Source: Aestuariivivens marinum
GTDB taxonomy: Bacteria; Bacteroidota; Bacteroidia; Flavobacteriales; Flavobacteriaceae
Length of the DNA stretch: 64,000 bases
Direction of reading: 5' to 3'
Assembly (NCBI RefSeq): GCF_022662175.1
Contig: NZ_JAKMCR010000008.1
Coordinates: 25,453-89,452, forward strand
Part shown: positions 17,456-26,232 of the stretch, one piece after another
Position numbering within the stretch: the first letter of the stretch is position 1
Layout: the number at the start of each line of letters is the position of its first letter
Program-made: the position numbers and the translations under genes
Notes under the pieces: model-generated
Seen by the model: the letters and a program-made list of their open reading frames with translations, nothing else
Databases searched by the model: none
What the model was told of the DNA's origin: nothing

Positions 17456-18127
17456 ATGGCACAATATACAAGAATTGAAGTGGCTCAGGTAATGAAGGAT
17501 ACGGGGATGGTTCCTCTATTCTTCAATAGCGACTTAGAATTGAGCAAGAAGGTATTAAAGGCCTGTTATGATGGTGGGGCGCGTTTGTTGGAGTTTACAG
17601 CACGAGGGGATTTTGCACATGAAGTATTTGGTGAACTTGCCAAATATGCCATTAAGGAACTTCCAGGGATGATCATGGGTGTGGGATCGGTTACCGATGC
17701 TGCCCAAGCGAGTTTGTATATGGCATTAGGAGCGAATTTTATTGTTACACCCGTGTTAAGGGAAGATATTGCCATAGTATGTAACAGAAGAAAGGTATTA
17801 TGGTCCCCTGGTTGTGGTAGCCTTACGGAAATTACTCGAGCAGAAGAATTGGGCTGTGAAATTGTAAAATTGTTCCCAGGGGATATATATGGTCCCCAGT
17901 TCGTAAAGGGCATCAAGGGACCCCAACCCTGGACGAGTATCATGCCAACAGGAGGTGTCTCTCCAACAGAGGATAATCTAAAGGGCTGGTTCAATGCAGG
18001 TGTAACTTGTGTAGGAATGGGTTCCCAGCTAATATCTAAGACCATTATTGCCACTAAGGATTTTAAAAAACTTCAACAAGATGTTAAGGATGCATTAGCT
18101 TTAATAAAGAAAGTTAGAGGTTGCTAA
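17456..18127 (+). CDS. eda: KDPG / 4-hydroxy-2-oxoglutarate aldolase
   Basis: Class I aldolase of 223 residues that splits KDPG into pyruvate and glyceraldehyde 3-phosphate. The catalytic Glu46 (LLEFTARG) and the Schiff-base Lys138 (EIVKLFPGD) are present; TPVLREDI and IMPTGGVSPTEDN are conserved substrate-side segments. It is in an operon with kdgK and shows the same richer-GC codon use. No uronate isomerase, dehydrogenase, lyase or SusC/D gene accompanies the pair in this window, so upstream steps are encoded elsewhere. Confidence 0.95.
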   Translation: MAQYTRIEVAQVMKDTGMVPLFFNSDLELSKKVLKACYDGGARLLEFTARGDFAHEVFGELAKYAIKELPGMIMGVGSVTDAAQASLYMALGANFIVTPVLREDIAIVCNRRKVLWSPGCGSLTEITRAEELGCEIVKLFPGDIYGPQFVKGIKGPQPWTSIMPTGGVSPTEDNLKGWFNAGVTCVGMGSQLISKTIIATKDFKKLQQDVKDALALIKKVRGC

Positions 18128-18307
18128 TTAATGTGTTATTGATCCTTTTTAGTTGTAATAAAGACTAAAAATGTATGATTGATTTAGTGTTATATATTAT
18201 AAATTTACAACTAATTGGTGAATGGTTTTATAAAAAGTAAGGATTCACAGAATGTCGATTCTACAAAATACGTTTAAAAGATATCAATTAAACATAAAGA
18301 AAATAAA
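18128..18307. other. AT-rich spacer after eda
   Basis: Part of a 444-bp stretch without protein genes (18128-18571). It carries the terminator at 18308 and tRNA-Lys further on; in this first 180 bp I see no conserved element or credible frame. Confidence 0.5.
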
Positions 18308-18341
18308 AAAAAGCCTGAAAACATTAAGTTTCAGGCTTTTT
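18308..18341. terminator. Bidirectional terminator between eda and tRNA-Lys
   Basis: A perfect 13-bp stem, AAAAAGCCTGAAA with TTTCAGGCTTTTT, around an 8-nt loop. The longer T run is on the minus strand, just downstream of the tRNA-Lys 3' end, so it mainly serves that gene; it can also end kdgK-eda transcripts. Confidence 0.9.
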
Positions 18342-18364
18342 GAATAATCTTGAAAAATTTCCAG

Positions 18365-18437
18365 TGACCGGGCTGGGGCTCGAACCCAGGACCCTCTCCT
18401 TAAAAGGGAGATGCTCTACCAACTGAGCTACCCGGTC
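18365..18437 (-). tRNA. tRNA-Lys(UUU)
   Basis: A 73-nt tRNA on the minus strand. The acceptor stem GACCGGG/CCCGGTC has discriminator A at 18365; the D arm is GCTC...GAGC. The anticodon stem TCTCC/GGAGA carries the loop CTTTTAA (anticodon TTT). The T arm CTGGG/CCCAG encloses TTCGAGC. CCA is not encoded. Confidence 0.97.
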
Positions 18438-18571
18438 TTGTGCAGTACCTTCCGTAATGCGGGTGCAAATATAAAATGTTTAATCTATAAAACAATGCTT
18501 TTTTTGAATTAATTTTCGTTTTTTTGCATCACTTTATTCTATGTTTTTAATAATCAATTTGTAACCGTAAA

Positions 18572-19090
18572 ATGATAGTGGTTTTAATAGGGTATATGGC
18601 ATCTGGAAAGTCTACCATTGGAAAAATGTTAGCTAAAAAATTGAACTATAATTTTATAGATTTAGACGATTACATAGAAGTTTCTGAAAATAAATCGGTT
18701 TCAAATATCTTTAAAACCGAGGGTGAAATTTATTTTAGAAAACAGGAAACCCATTATTTAAAGGAATTATTGCAATCAAAAAATAACATCGTATTATCAT
18801 TGGGTGGAGGTACGCCTTGTTTTGGAGACAATATGGATATAGTATTGAATTCAAATGCTAAGAGCATCTATTTAAGAACATCTATTAATACCTTGGTTGA
18901 AAGATTAAAGACAGAAAAGAGTAAACGCCCATTGATTGCACATATCGAAACCGATGAGTCGCTAATTGAATTTATAGGCAAACATCTTTTTGAGCGTGCT
19001 ACCTATTACAATAAAGCAAATGTGATACTTTCAACTGATAATAAAGCGGAAAACGATATTGTTGAAGAATTGGTTGCGAATTTATTCTAA
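18572..19090 (+). CDS. aroK: Shikimate kinase
   Basis: ATP-dependent kinase of the aromatic amino acid pathway (172 residues, P-loop NMP-kinase fold). The Walker A motif GYMASGKS is at residues 7-14; shikimate-binding residues are in FIDLDDYIE and YFRKQE, and the glycine-rich LSLGGGTPCF follows. The lid region has KRPLI. The last 9 bp overlap the convergent phosphoribosyltransferase gene. Confidence 0.95.
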   Translation: MIVVLIGYMASGKSTIGKMLAKKLNYNFIDLDDYIEVSENKSVSNIFKTEGEIYFRKQETHYLKELLQSKNNIVLSLGGGTPCFGDNMDIVLNSNAKSIYLRTSINTLVERLKTEKSKRPLIAHIETDESLIEFIGKHLFERATYYNKANVILSTDNKAENDIVEELVANLF

Positions 19091-19585
19091 AACAACCTTG
19101 CAGTTATTGCCTTCGAGAATCACTTCAACATGCTCATGTAGCGATGTTGATAATGAAATACCTTTAAAATCGGCCTTAACAGGATATTGCTTATGGTTTC
19201 TGTTTACCAAAACAGCTGTTTTAAATTGCTTTAAAGGTACATCTAAAAAATGCTTTACACCATATATTAAGGTTGAACCTGAGTATAATACATCATCAAC
19301 TAAAACCAAAGACTTATTTATATATTCTGAAGGCGGGATAGAAGTCTTAATTTCTGTTCTAGGATTTTTTTTGTCAATATAAACTTCACAAAGTATAGGT
19401 TCAATATTGGATATGTCTTGAAGCGTTTTTTTTATTTTTTTTGCCAACAAAACACCATTATTGGCTATGCCAGCTATAATAATTTCACTTTCATTGATAT
19501 TGCTTTCATAAATTTGATAAGCAATTCTTCTAATCTTATTTTTAATGTCATCGTGATGTAGAATCACGTTATTTTTAATAGTCAT
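19082..19585 (-). CDS. Phosphoribosyltransferase, PyrR-like
   Basis: Type I phosphoribosyltransferase of 167 residues. The PRPP-binding loop is VLVDDVLYSGST (about residues 95-106); an IAGIANNGVLLAKKI segment precedes it and fits the pyrophosphate loop. The overall layout resembles PyrR, the bifunctional uracil phosphoribosyltransferase and pyr-operon RNA-binding regulator. No pyrimidine gene is nearby, so attenuator binding is not supported by context and the base substrate remains open. It follows the S4-domain gene with a 27-bp gap, probably as one unit. Confidence 0.85.
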   Translation of the reverse strand: MTIKNNVILHHDDIKNKIRRIAYQIYESNINESEIIIAGIANNGVLLAKKIKKTLQDISNIEPILCEVYIDKKNPRTEIKTSIPPSEYINKSLVLVDDVLYSGSTLIYGVKHFLDVPLKQFKTAVLVNRNHKQYPVKADFKGISLSTSLHEHVEVILEGNNCKVVLE

Positions 19586-19612
19586 TCCCGTGCAATTGTT
19601 TAAGTTATAAAA

Positions 19613-19984
19613 TTACTCATTTTCTTCAGTAAAATTATCAATATCCCTTCTATCTTTTTTAGTTGGTCGTCCAACACCCTTTTTGCGATAGTAATCTTTT
19701 GCATATTGTAATAGTTCCTGGGCTTCAAAAGCTTCTTTTGGAGTAGTGTCTGTTCTATAAATATCCACTAATTTTGCTCCAACCCTGTTGTCCGGAACAT
19801 CATTAATGGTAAATGTATAATTTATTTGGTTTTTGCGTATTTCAATTTTATCTTGTGGGTAAACTTCCCTGCTGGGTTTGGCAATGTCTTTATTTATCTT
19901 TACTTGACCTTTTTTACAAGCGGTAGTAGCTAGTGATCTTGTTTTAAAATATCTAACACACCATAAATACTTGTCTATACGCAT
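19613..19984 (-). CDS. S4-domain RNA-binding protein, Hsp15-like
   Basis: A small basic RNA-binding protein. The S4 domain occupies the N-terminal half, beginning MRIDKYLWCVRYFKTRSLAT, followed by GQVKINK. The basic C-terminal tail (YYRKKGVGRPTKKDRRD) resembles Hsp15/HslR, which rescues stalled 50S subunits carrying nascent chains in E. coli. I start at the ATG giving MRIDKYLW; the open frame extends 13 codons upstream without family similarity. Recycling of stalled ribosomes is inferred from family. Confidence 0.87.
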   Translation of the reverse strand: MRIDKYLWCVRYFKTRSLATTACKKGQVKINKDIAKPSREVYPQDKIEIRKNQINYTFTINDVPDNRVGAKLVDIYRTDTTPKEAFEAQELLQYAKDYYRKKGVGRPTKKDRRDIDNFTEENE

Positions 19985-20272
19985 ATTATTTAGTCTAAAA
20001 ACTACGTTAATGTTGTTGTGCAAAATTATATTTAAATTGTATCTTGCGCCTCAAAAATAACAATAATGAAACGGTTATAAATAAATTAATCATTATTTAG
20101 TTTAGGACTGTTACTTTTTCACTACTAAAAAACATATCATATGAAATGAGCAAAATATATTTAATTTTTTGCATACCGTCAAAAGGATTAATTTTTTTAT
20201 AAAGCGCGCCGGTTTATTTAAGCAGAAAATTTTATTTGTTTCCATTTCGCCTAAAATAAAAATTTTAAATTG

Positions 20273-21211
20273 ATGAAAATAGAAAGATTAGCTTTAGTTG
20301 TTTTATGTACTTTAATCGGTATTGTATCTTGTAAAAAAGATGATAATGGTTCAGATATAACTCCTGTTGAAGTTAGGGATCGTACAGAGCAACAAATGGC
20401 AGACAATGATTCTCTTGTTGAATATTTAAATAATCATTATTATAATTTCGAAGTTTTAACTGGATTAGAAGACCCTAGTCTTTCGGATATAGTGATTACT
20501 AAATTGGAAGAAGGAGAAAGTATACCAACAGGACATAAACTACTAATGGATGATGTTGAAGCTAACGATTTGGTCTATGCGGAAACAGATTATAAAGTTT
20601 ATATTTTAAGGTTAAACCAAGGTGGCGGTATCAAATCTCCCACATTTGCGGATGAAGTTAGAATATTTTATGAAGGTTTTTTACTAAGTGGGGAGGTTTT
20701 TGATAGTGCTAGTACACCTGTTGATTTCGATTTGGTTTCGCTCATACCAGGTTGGAGAAAAGTAATACCTACTTTTAATGTTGCAGAATCCTTTATTGAA
20801 GTAGGAGATGGTACTGTAGATTATAAAAATACAGGATTGGGTGTTATGTTTTTACCTTCGGGATTGGGTTATTTTTCAAATGCAACTTCAGCAATACCTG
20901 CCTATAGTCCAATTATCTTTAAGTTTGAATTGGTGCAAATGTTTGAAAATGACCATGATGGAGATGGTATTCTATCTTATCTTGAAGATTTGAATGGTGA
21001 TGGTGAGTTTATTGTAAATACTGAGGATTTAACGGATGCTACAGATGATGATACAGATGGGGACTCCATACCAGACTATGCAGATAACGATGATGATGGT
21101 GATGGTATTCTAACTAAAGATGAAGATATTGATGGAGATGGAGATCCAAGAAATGATGATACAAACGGTAACGGGATACCAAACTATTTAGACCCAGAAG
21201 ATAAAGGTTGA
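20273..21211 (+). CDS. FKBP-like lipoprotein with calcium-binding Asp-rich C terminus
   Basis: A 312-residue exported protein. Start at the ATG after TTG (20270); the signal peptide ends in lipobox IVSC. The centre (EVRIFYEGFLLSGEVFDSAS through GVMFLPSGLGYFS) resembles FKBP-type peptidyl-prolyl isomerases such as the gliding-associated lipoproteins of flavobacteria. The last about 85 residues hold four or five DxDxDG-type loops (DHDGDGIL, DDDTDGDSIPDYADND, DDDGDGIL, DIDGDGD), as in thrombospondin type 3 or EF-hand-like calcium sites. Likely a surface or periplasmic folding factor that binds Ca2+ in seawater. FKBP activity is inferred; key active-site aromatics are only partly recognisable. 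Confidence 0.82.
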   Translation: MKIERLALVVLCTLIGIVSCKKDDNGSDITPVEVRDRTEQQMADNDSLVEYLNNHYYNFEVLTGLEDPSLSDIVITKLEEGESIPTGHKLLMDDVEANDLVYAETDYKVYILRLNQGGGIKSPTFADEVRIFYEGFLLSGEVFDSASTPVDFDLVSLIPGWRKVIPTFNVAESFIEVGDGTVDYKNTGLGVMFLPSGLGYFSNATSAIPAYSPIIFKFELVQMFENDHDGDGILSYLEDLNGDGEFIVNTEDLTDATDDDTDGDSIPDYADNDDDGDGILTKDEDIDGDGDPRNDDTNGNGIPNYLDPEDKG

Positions 21212-21312
21212 AAATCTTTTATTATGCTTATTAATTAAATAACTTTTGTCTCTGTAAATTAAAAAGTAAATGGGTTGTATACTTGGGTAATGTCTAAAAT
21301 TTACAGATAAGC

Positions 21313-21903
21313 ATGAACAAACAAAAGGCTCAACCACTTATCGATTATATCAACAAGTATGTTTTACTTACACCTGAAGAGGAAAACATATTATTATCAT
21401 TCATACGTTTTCGTAGGTATTTAAAAGGACAATATATTGTACAACAAGGTGATGTTTGTAAACATGAATGTTTTGTATTGTCTGGTTGTACAAAAACTTT
21501 CTATTTAGATGAGGAAGGGCAGGAGCATATCATCATGTTTTCAATAGAAGATTGGTGGGCTTCAGATATGGGAAGTTTTATAACCCAAACGCCGGCCGAT
21601 TTTAATATTCAATGCTTGGAACATACCGAGCTGGTCATGTTTTCGTATGACACCATAGAAGACCTTTATGCTAAAATCCCAAAGTTGGAGCGTTTTTTTA
21701 GGCAAATAATTGAAAAAGCATTTGTGGCCTCACAGAAACGAATTGTTAGGAACTTTAGTTTAACGGCAAAAGATCAGTATCTCTATTTTAAGGAGCAATA
21801 CCCCGAAATTGAACAGCGTATTCCACAATACATGGTGGCTTCTTACCTTGGTATTACAAAGGAATTTTTGAGCAAAATTAAGAGTCAGTTGGCTTTGGAA
21901 TAG
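21313..21903 (+). CDS. Crp/Fnr-family transcriptional regulator
   Basis: A 196-residue regulator. An N-terminal cyclic-nucleotide-binding-like beta roll is seen (YIVQQGDVCKHECFVLSG, then SIEDWWASDMGSF). The C-terminal short helix-turn-helix (IPQYMVASYLGITKEFLSKIKSQ) is the form common in Bacteroidota. The usual cAMP phosphate-binding Arg-Ser pair is not obvious, so the ligand is unknown. The YceI gene starts 145 bp downstream on the same strand and is a candidate target. Confidence 0.88.
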   Translation: MNKQKAQPLIDYINKYVLLTPEEENILLSFIRFRRYLKGQYIVQQGDVCKHECFVLSGCTKTFYLDEEGQEHIIMFSIEDWWASDMGSFITQTPADFNIQCLEHTELVMFSYDTIEDLYAKIPKLERFFRQIIEKAFVASQKRIVRNFSLTAKDQYLYFKEQYPEIEQRIPQYMVASYLGITKEFLSKIKSQLALE

Positions 21904-22048
21904 ATCAATAAACAACCGTTTCTCAATTTTCATTCAATTATAATTAAACTAGTTTAATATAATTTCGTAATCTAGTTCATTTTTATTAACGTCAATACTT
22001 TAGATCTTTGTAATAGAAAATTTTTATTAAAATTAAAATAATATAATA

Positions 22049-22621
22049 ATGAAGAATTCAATTAAAACAGCATTAGTATTAGTGGCCTTTGCATCATTTT
22101 CCTTTACGACATTAAAAAGGGAAAGAAAAGCTATTAAAATTGAGGAAAGTAATGTAGTATGGAAAGGTTATAAAGTTACAGGATCTCACCATGGAACCAT
22201 AGCAATTAAATCTGGTGAGTTGGTTTTTGAAGAAGATAAATTGGTAGGAGGGGAATTTGTAATTGATATGAAGTCTATTACCGTTAATGATTTACAAGGT
22301 GAATACAAAGGGAAATTGGAGGGACACCTAAAGTCTGATGATTTCTTTGGTGTAGCAAATCATCCTACATCATCATTAGTGTTCACGAATGTAGAATCTA
22401 GTGGTAAAAACGCTTATTCTGTTACTGGAGACTTAACCATAAAGAACATTACCAATCCCATAACATTTGATATTTCAGTTTACGGAAGCAAGGCGACGGC
22501 ATCATTAAAAATTGATCGCTCTAAATATGATGTAAGATATGGTTCTACAAGCTTTTTTGATAATTTAAAGGATAAAGCGATTTACGATGAATTTGATTTG
22601 GTTTCAGATCTCCAGTTTTAA
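22049..22621 (+). CDS. YceI-family secreted lipid-binding protein
   Basis: A 190-residue protein with an N-terminal signal peptide (ALVLVAFASFSFTTL) and a YceI lipocalin-like beta barrel. Typical segments are VVWKGYKVTGSHHGTIAIKSG, GGEFVIDMKSI, LEGHLKSDDFFGVANHPT and the C-terminal SKYDVRYGSTSFFDNL. Family members bind isoprenoid or amphipathic ligands in the periplasm and are often stress induced. It follows the Crp-like regulator gene and ends 24 bp before a strong terminator. Confidence 0.93.
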   Translation: MKNSIKTALVLVAFASFSFTTLKRERKAIKIEESNVVWKGYKVTGSHHGTIAIKSGELVFEEDKLVGGEFVIDMKSITVNDLQGEYKGKLEGHLKSDDFFGVANHPTSSLVFTNVESSGKNAYSVTGDLTIKNITNPITFDISVYGSKATASLKIDRSKYDVRYGSTSFFDNLKDKAIYDEFDLVSDLQF

Positions 22622-22644
22622 ATTGATACTGATTGATGGTTAAG

Positions 22645-22672
22645 AAGCGTTCATTTTTTGAACGCTTTTTTT
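22645..22672 (+). terminator. Rho-independent terminator after yceI
   Basis: Stem AAGCGTTC (22645-22652) and GAACGCTT (22660-22667) with a 7-nt loop and a run of seven T. Confidence 0.9.
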
Positions 22673-22709
22673 GTGTTAGAAAACCACTAATATTAAAGAC
22701 AATTTTGTG

Positions 22710-23888
22710 TTAGACTTTTCGGGTTATTAAAACGCTTTTCTTACCCTTTAAATTGGAAGTAAAAAAGAGATAGAGGTCTCCACCATCTTTTATGTTTAGT
22801 TTTTTTCTTATTTGCGTTACGCTTTCAGGAAAGTTTCTCGTAGTGATATTAGCTTTTGTTATCTCTCTTTTTTTTAACTCTTTTTTACTGTAAGGCAAAA
22901 CGGATTCAATTTTAAATACCCTACCTGGGAAATCAATCAGATGATCATTGGTATATAAATGCGAATGTTGATGTAGTTTATAAAGGTTTAGTTTATTTGA
23001 AACCGAATGAAAGCCACCAGCTTTTAGTATGGCACTATTGGGTTCGTATAAATAGGTAAGGGGCGAACTATATTTTGTTTTGGTTAATTTTTCAAAATCA
23101 AATGAAAAATCAAATTTTTCGTTGCCTAGTTTTTTAAAGTTAATGGTTTTAATTAAGATATTGTCGTTAAATCCATCTTCCAAAATCCATAGCAATTCTT
23201 TAACCTCGTTGTTTACTGCTACAACATGAATGGTCTTAACATACCTTAATTCATTTATACCTGCAGATATATCAAGTAAAGGCGAAGTCTTAATCATGAT
23301 GTTTCTAGAATACGCAAAGAGTAAATTCAAATGACTTGGAACATTGGGTAGACAATCTTTTAAAAAGAAAACCTTTCCTTTAGAATCATGTCTTCTGGAT
23401 GGATCAACGTAAATCCAATCGAACTTTTCGCTGATGCCTTCTAGATAACTAATTCCATCTACAGCATGTGTTTCTATATTGGTTATTCTTAATTGTTTAT
23501 AATTGTGGTTTACTATAGTAGAAAGATTTGTGTCTAATTCACAATGTGTTACATTGTTAAACCACTTGGAAAAATATAGACAATCTACACCAAAGCCACC
23601 TGTAAGATCTATTAAGGAATTTCCTTTTATTAAGTTTGATTTATATGCTGCGGTAATTTCAGATGAGGTTTGCTCTATGTTAAGTTTATTGGGATAATAA
23701 ATGCCTTTGCAATTAAACCATGTTGGGAGTTTTTTTTTACTTCGTTTTTTGGCTTCAATCTGCTCTATAATATCTCTAGTTTCAACAGCTTCAAAAGAGG
23801 TGCCTTTTAAGAGAATTTTATTGATACTATAATCTAAATTCTCTTTAATGAATTCTTGAATTTCAGTATTTAAAATTGATTTATTCAA
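22710..23888 (-). CDS. SAM-dependent methyltransferase with THUMP-like C-terminal domain
   Basis: A 392-residue protein of a Bacteroidota family. The SAM motif SLIDLTGGFGVDC is near residues 91-103. The acidic strand VTHCELD and the motif IYVDPSRRH mark a class I methyltransferase of the RNA-modifying type. The C-terminal part (ITKANITTRNFPES, DLYLFFTSN) matches the THUMP-like domain described for these proteins, and a ferredoxin-like insert lies between. The likely substrate is an RNA. It starts 5 nt after the AI-2E transporter gene and is probably cotranscribed. Confidence 0.82.
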   Translation of the reverse strand: MNKSILNTEIQEFIKENLDYSINKILLKGTSFEAVETRDIIEQIEAKKRSKKKLPTWFNCKGIYYPNKLNIEQTSSEITAAYKSNLIKGNSLIDLTGGFGVDCLYFSKWFNNVTHCELDTNLSTIVNHNYKQLRITNIETHAVDGISYLEGISEKFDWIYVDPSRRHDSKGKVFFLKDCLPNVPSHLNLLFAYSRNIMIKTSPLLDISAGINELRYVKTIHVVAVNNEVKELLWILEDGFNDNILIKTINFKKLGNEKFDFSFDFEKLTKTKYSSPLTYLYEPNSAILKAGGFHSVSNKLNLYKLHQHSHLYTNDHLIDFPGRVFKIESVLPYSKKELKKREITKANITTRNFPESVTQIRKKLNIKDGGDLYLFFTSNLKGKKSVLITRKV

Positions 23889-23893
23889 AAAAA

Positions 23894-24982
23894 CTATAAA
23901 TCCTTAGTTAGCTTTTTTACAATCTTGTTTTCCGATAAAAAGGCCTTTAAAATAACTTTAATCGAAGTATAGGCAGGTACTGCTATAATCAAGCCCAAAA
24001 CACCAAACAATATCCCAGCAATAAGTATTACTAAAAATATTTCTAACGGGTGCGATTTTACACTCTTTGAAAAAATTATTGGCTGACTAAAAAAGTTATC
24101 AACTAGCTGTCCAATGGCTATAACCAAAAGTACCCATAATGTTTTGTGCATAATAACTTCACTAAAACTTTGGTCCAAACTACTGGTCATTGTTAAAGTT
24201 ACCATTAAAAAGGCTCCAATAAGGGGGCCAACGTAAGGGATTAAATTAAGTAAAGCACACAAAAATGCAATAACTATTGCATTATCTACACCAATAATGA
24301 ATAGACCTATAGTGTAGATGATAAAAAGGATTAAAATTTGAAAAATGAGTCCTACAAAATACCTGGACAGTAAATCTTTTATTTTGGTTGAAGAGGTTTT
24401 CCAACGTGTTTCCTTGTTGTCTGGTATTAAAGTTAATATTGCATTTTCAAACAATCTACTATCCTTTAAAAAGAAAAACGAAATAAACAATACTGAGAAT
24501 AATCCAATGCTAAAACTGCCCAAACCACTAACCACCGAGTTTAAAAAATTTGGGATTACAGAGTAATCTATTTTTGAAAGTAGGTTAGAATCCTTTAAGG
24601 ATTGTTCTACATCAATTTGATGTAAATTAAAGTAACCAACAATCTCTGAATATAAATGTTCAATATTACTTTGCAGTTCATTAATATTTAAAAGGGATAA
24701 ATTGTGGCCTTGTTCAATGATGAGCGGAATGAATAGTCCCATCAAACCAATGAAAATACTTAAAAGCAGCAGCATTGAAACAACTACTGCAATGGTGTTT
24801 TTAAATTTTAAACGATGCTGTAAAAACAATACAATAGGCCTTCCAATAAGCGAAATTACTACTGCTATGGCAATGTAGCCTATAACCGATTGTATTTTGA
24901 ACAGAAAATAAAGGACCAATAAAATACTAACTATAATAGCTATTGCCCTTAAAATACCTTTTGAAATCGTTTTAGAATCCAC
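23894..24982 (-). CDS. AI-2E family transporter (PerM/TqsA type)
   Basis: A 362-residue membrane protein with about eight hydrophobic segments. It has the family layout: two helix pairs at the N terminus, a long extracytoplasmic or amphipathic stretch (about 85-150), then the conserved C-terminal block with LNLIPYVGPLIGAF and HPLEIFLVILIAGILFGVLG. The family includes the autoinducer-2 exporter TqsA and sodium/proton antiporters, so the substrate cannot be deduced. First gene of a two-gene unit with the methyltransferase that follows. Confidence 0.9.
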   Translation of the reverse strand: MDSKTISKGILRAIAIIVSILLVLYFLFKIQSVIGYIAIAVVISLIGRPIVLFLQHRLKFKNTIAVVVSMLLLLSIFIGLMGLFIPLIIEQGHNLSLLNINELQSNIEHLYSEIVGYFNLHQIDVEQSLKDSNLLSKIDYSVIPNFLNSVVSGLGSFSIGLFSVLFISFFFLKDSRLFENAILTLIPDNKETRWKTSSTKIKDLLSRYFVGLIFQILILFIIYTIGLFIIGVDNAIVIAFLCALLNLIPYVGPLIGAFLMVTLTMTSSLDQSFSEVIMHKTLWVLLVIAIGQLVDNFFSQPIIFSKSVKSHPLEIFLVILIAGILFGVLGLIIAVPAYTSIKVILKAFLSENKIVKKLTKDL

Positions 24983-25120
24983 CTAATGGGTTTTGGAAAG
25001 TAAATCTAGTTATTTCATTTAATAAATAAAAGCTAAAAAAAAGATATGTATGATAAGTAGAGTAATGTCTTCAAGTTTTTAGCTTTTGTTATGTTTTATG
25101 ACAGAAGAGTTAATATTGTT

Positions 25121-25549
25121 TTATCCTTCTATAACTTCTTTATATTCCATAAAAAAGGCTTCAAATAAAGTCATGGTCTCATTAAAGAATACCATCACTT
25201 GTTGCCAAGAGTTTTTGTTATGAATGGAGACTTTTAATTCCAATGGCACATAAATACGGGAAATTTCTTTGTAATTGTCTAAAATATAGGCCTCATCATA
25301 AATTGCATTGGGCAGGTAGTTTTCCAGTAGAATTGATTTTAAAGCTACTAACTTTTCCCAATAGTTTATGCGGTGTTCCAAATCGTCCTCTAAATCTAAT
25401 GCTACCAGTGCTTTTTTTGTGTCGAAATGAAATTTAAAGCTTAGACCTTTGAGTTTGGTATTATATAAAATCCATTTTTGTGGAAAGGATTTTCCAAAGT
25501 TAATCCAAAACTCCCGACGCAATAACCGTGATTCTTCCTTGCTAAACAT
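25121..25549 (-). CDS. DUF4268 protein
   Basis: A 142-residue soluble protein matching the DUF4268 family (EFWINFGKSFPQKWILYNTKLKGLSFKF layout; YIPLE-like end of the core, here RIYVPLELKVSIHNKNSW). The family resembles restriction-enzyme-like or nuclease-associated folds in some annotations, but no catalytic residues are apparent to me. Its start codon shares one base with the stop codon of the upstream ZIP transporter gene, so the two are translationally coupled. Confidence 0.75.
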   Translation of the reverse strand: MFSKEESRLLRREFWINFGKSFPQKWILYNTKLKGLSFKFHFDTKKALVALDLEDDLEHRINYWEKLVALKSILLENYLPNAIYDEAYILDNYKEISRIYVPLELKVSIHNKNSWQQVMVFFNETMTLFEAFFMEYKEVIEG

Positions 25550-26223
25550 TAGATTATATAAGCTGTTGCGACCCCAAGAATAATTGCAATGAATTTTGAA
25601 AGGTTAAACTTATGTCCGTCACTGCTTTCAAACAAAATGGTGGTAGAAATATGAAAAAAGATACCTATAACTACAGCATTGATAATTTGGGAATAATCTG
25701 CAATAGCAGTAGAGTTATTGGATATTAAGGTACCTAATGGTGTCATTACCGCAAATACCAATAGAAAAAAGGCAATCTGTATTTTACTATATTCAGAATG
25801 TAGTAAAAACACGGTTATAAGTGTAGCAATTGGGATTTTATGGATGAGTACACCGTAAACCATATCATTATGCTCGTGTATTGGGAAGCCTTCTAAAAAA
25901 CTATGGATGCAAAGGCTTATAAATAACAACCAAGGGAAAACCGTTTCGTTTTTGTGTAAGTGTACATGGCCGTGTTCTGCACCTTTTGAGAACAGTTCTA
26001 ATACAATCTGCAACAAAATACCACACATAATATAGAGCCCAGTGAGCTTAGCCTCTAAATGATGATAAACTTCTGGGAGTAATTCAAAAAGGGTAAGGGC
26101 TAATAAAAAAGCACCACTAAAGGAAAGTAACAGTTTTACATTCCATGATGTTTTGCTTTTTATAATACTTGCTATTAGTACACCAAGAACTACTGCATAA
26201 AAGGGTAATAAATAATCGTTCAT
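25549..26223 (-). CDS. ZIP-family divalent metal transporter
   Basis: A 224-residue membrane protein with about eight hydrophobic helices. The family metal-site helices are seen as SLCIHSFLEGFPI (His and Glu) and LIHKIPIATLITVFLL. A His-rich loop, HGHVHLHKNE, lies between helices 3 and 4, as in many zinc importers. Likely zinc or iron uptake. It is in a tight cluster with a methyltransferase gene (9-bp gap upstream) and DUF4268 (1-nt overlap downstream). Confidence 0.88.
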   Translation of the reverse strand: MNDYLLPFYAVVLGVLIASIIKSKTSWNVKLLLSFSGAFLLALTLFELLPEVYHHLEAKLTGLYIMCGILLQIVLELFSKGAEHGHVHLHKNETVFPWLLFISLCIHSFLEGFPIHEHNDMVYGVLIHKIPIATLITVFLLHSEYSKIQIAFFLLVFAVMTPLGTLISNNSTAIADYSQIINAVVIGIFFHISTTILFESSDGHKFNLSKFIAIILGVATAYII

Positions 26224-26232
26224 AGAAATGTA

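Noticed and set aside
17566..18054. 162-codon frame antisense to eda
   Set aside because: Lies wholly inside a gene with intact catalytic residues; long antisense frames are expected where the sense codons are GC-biased.
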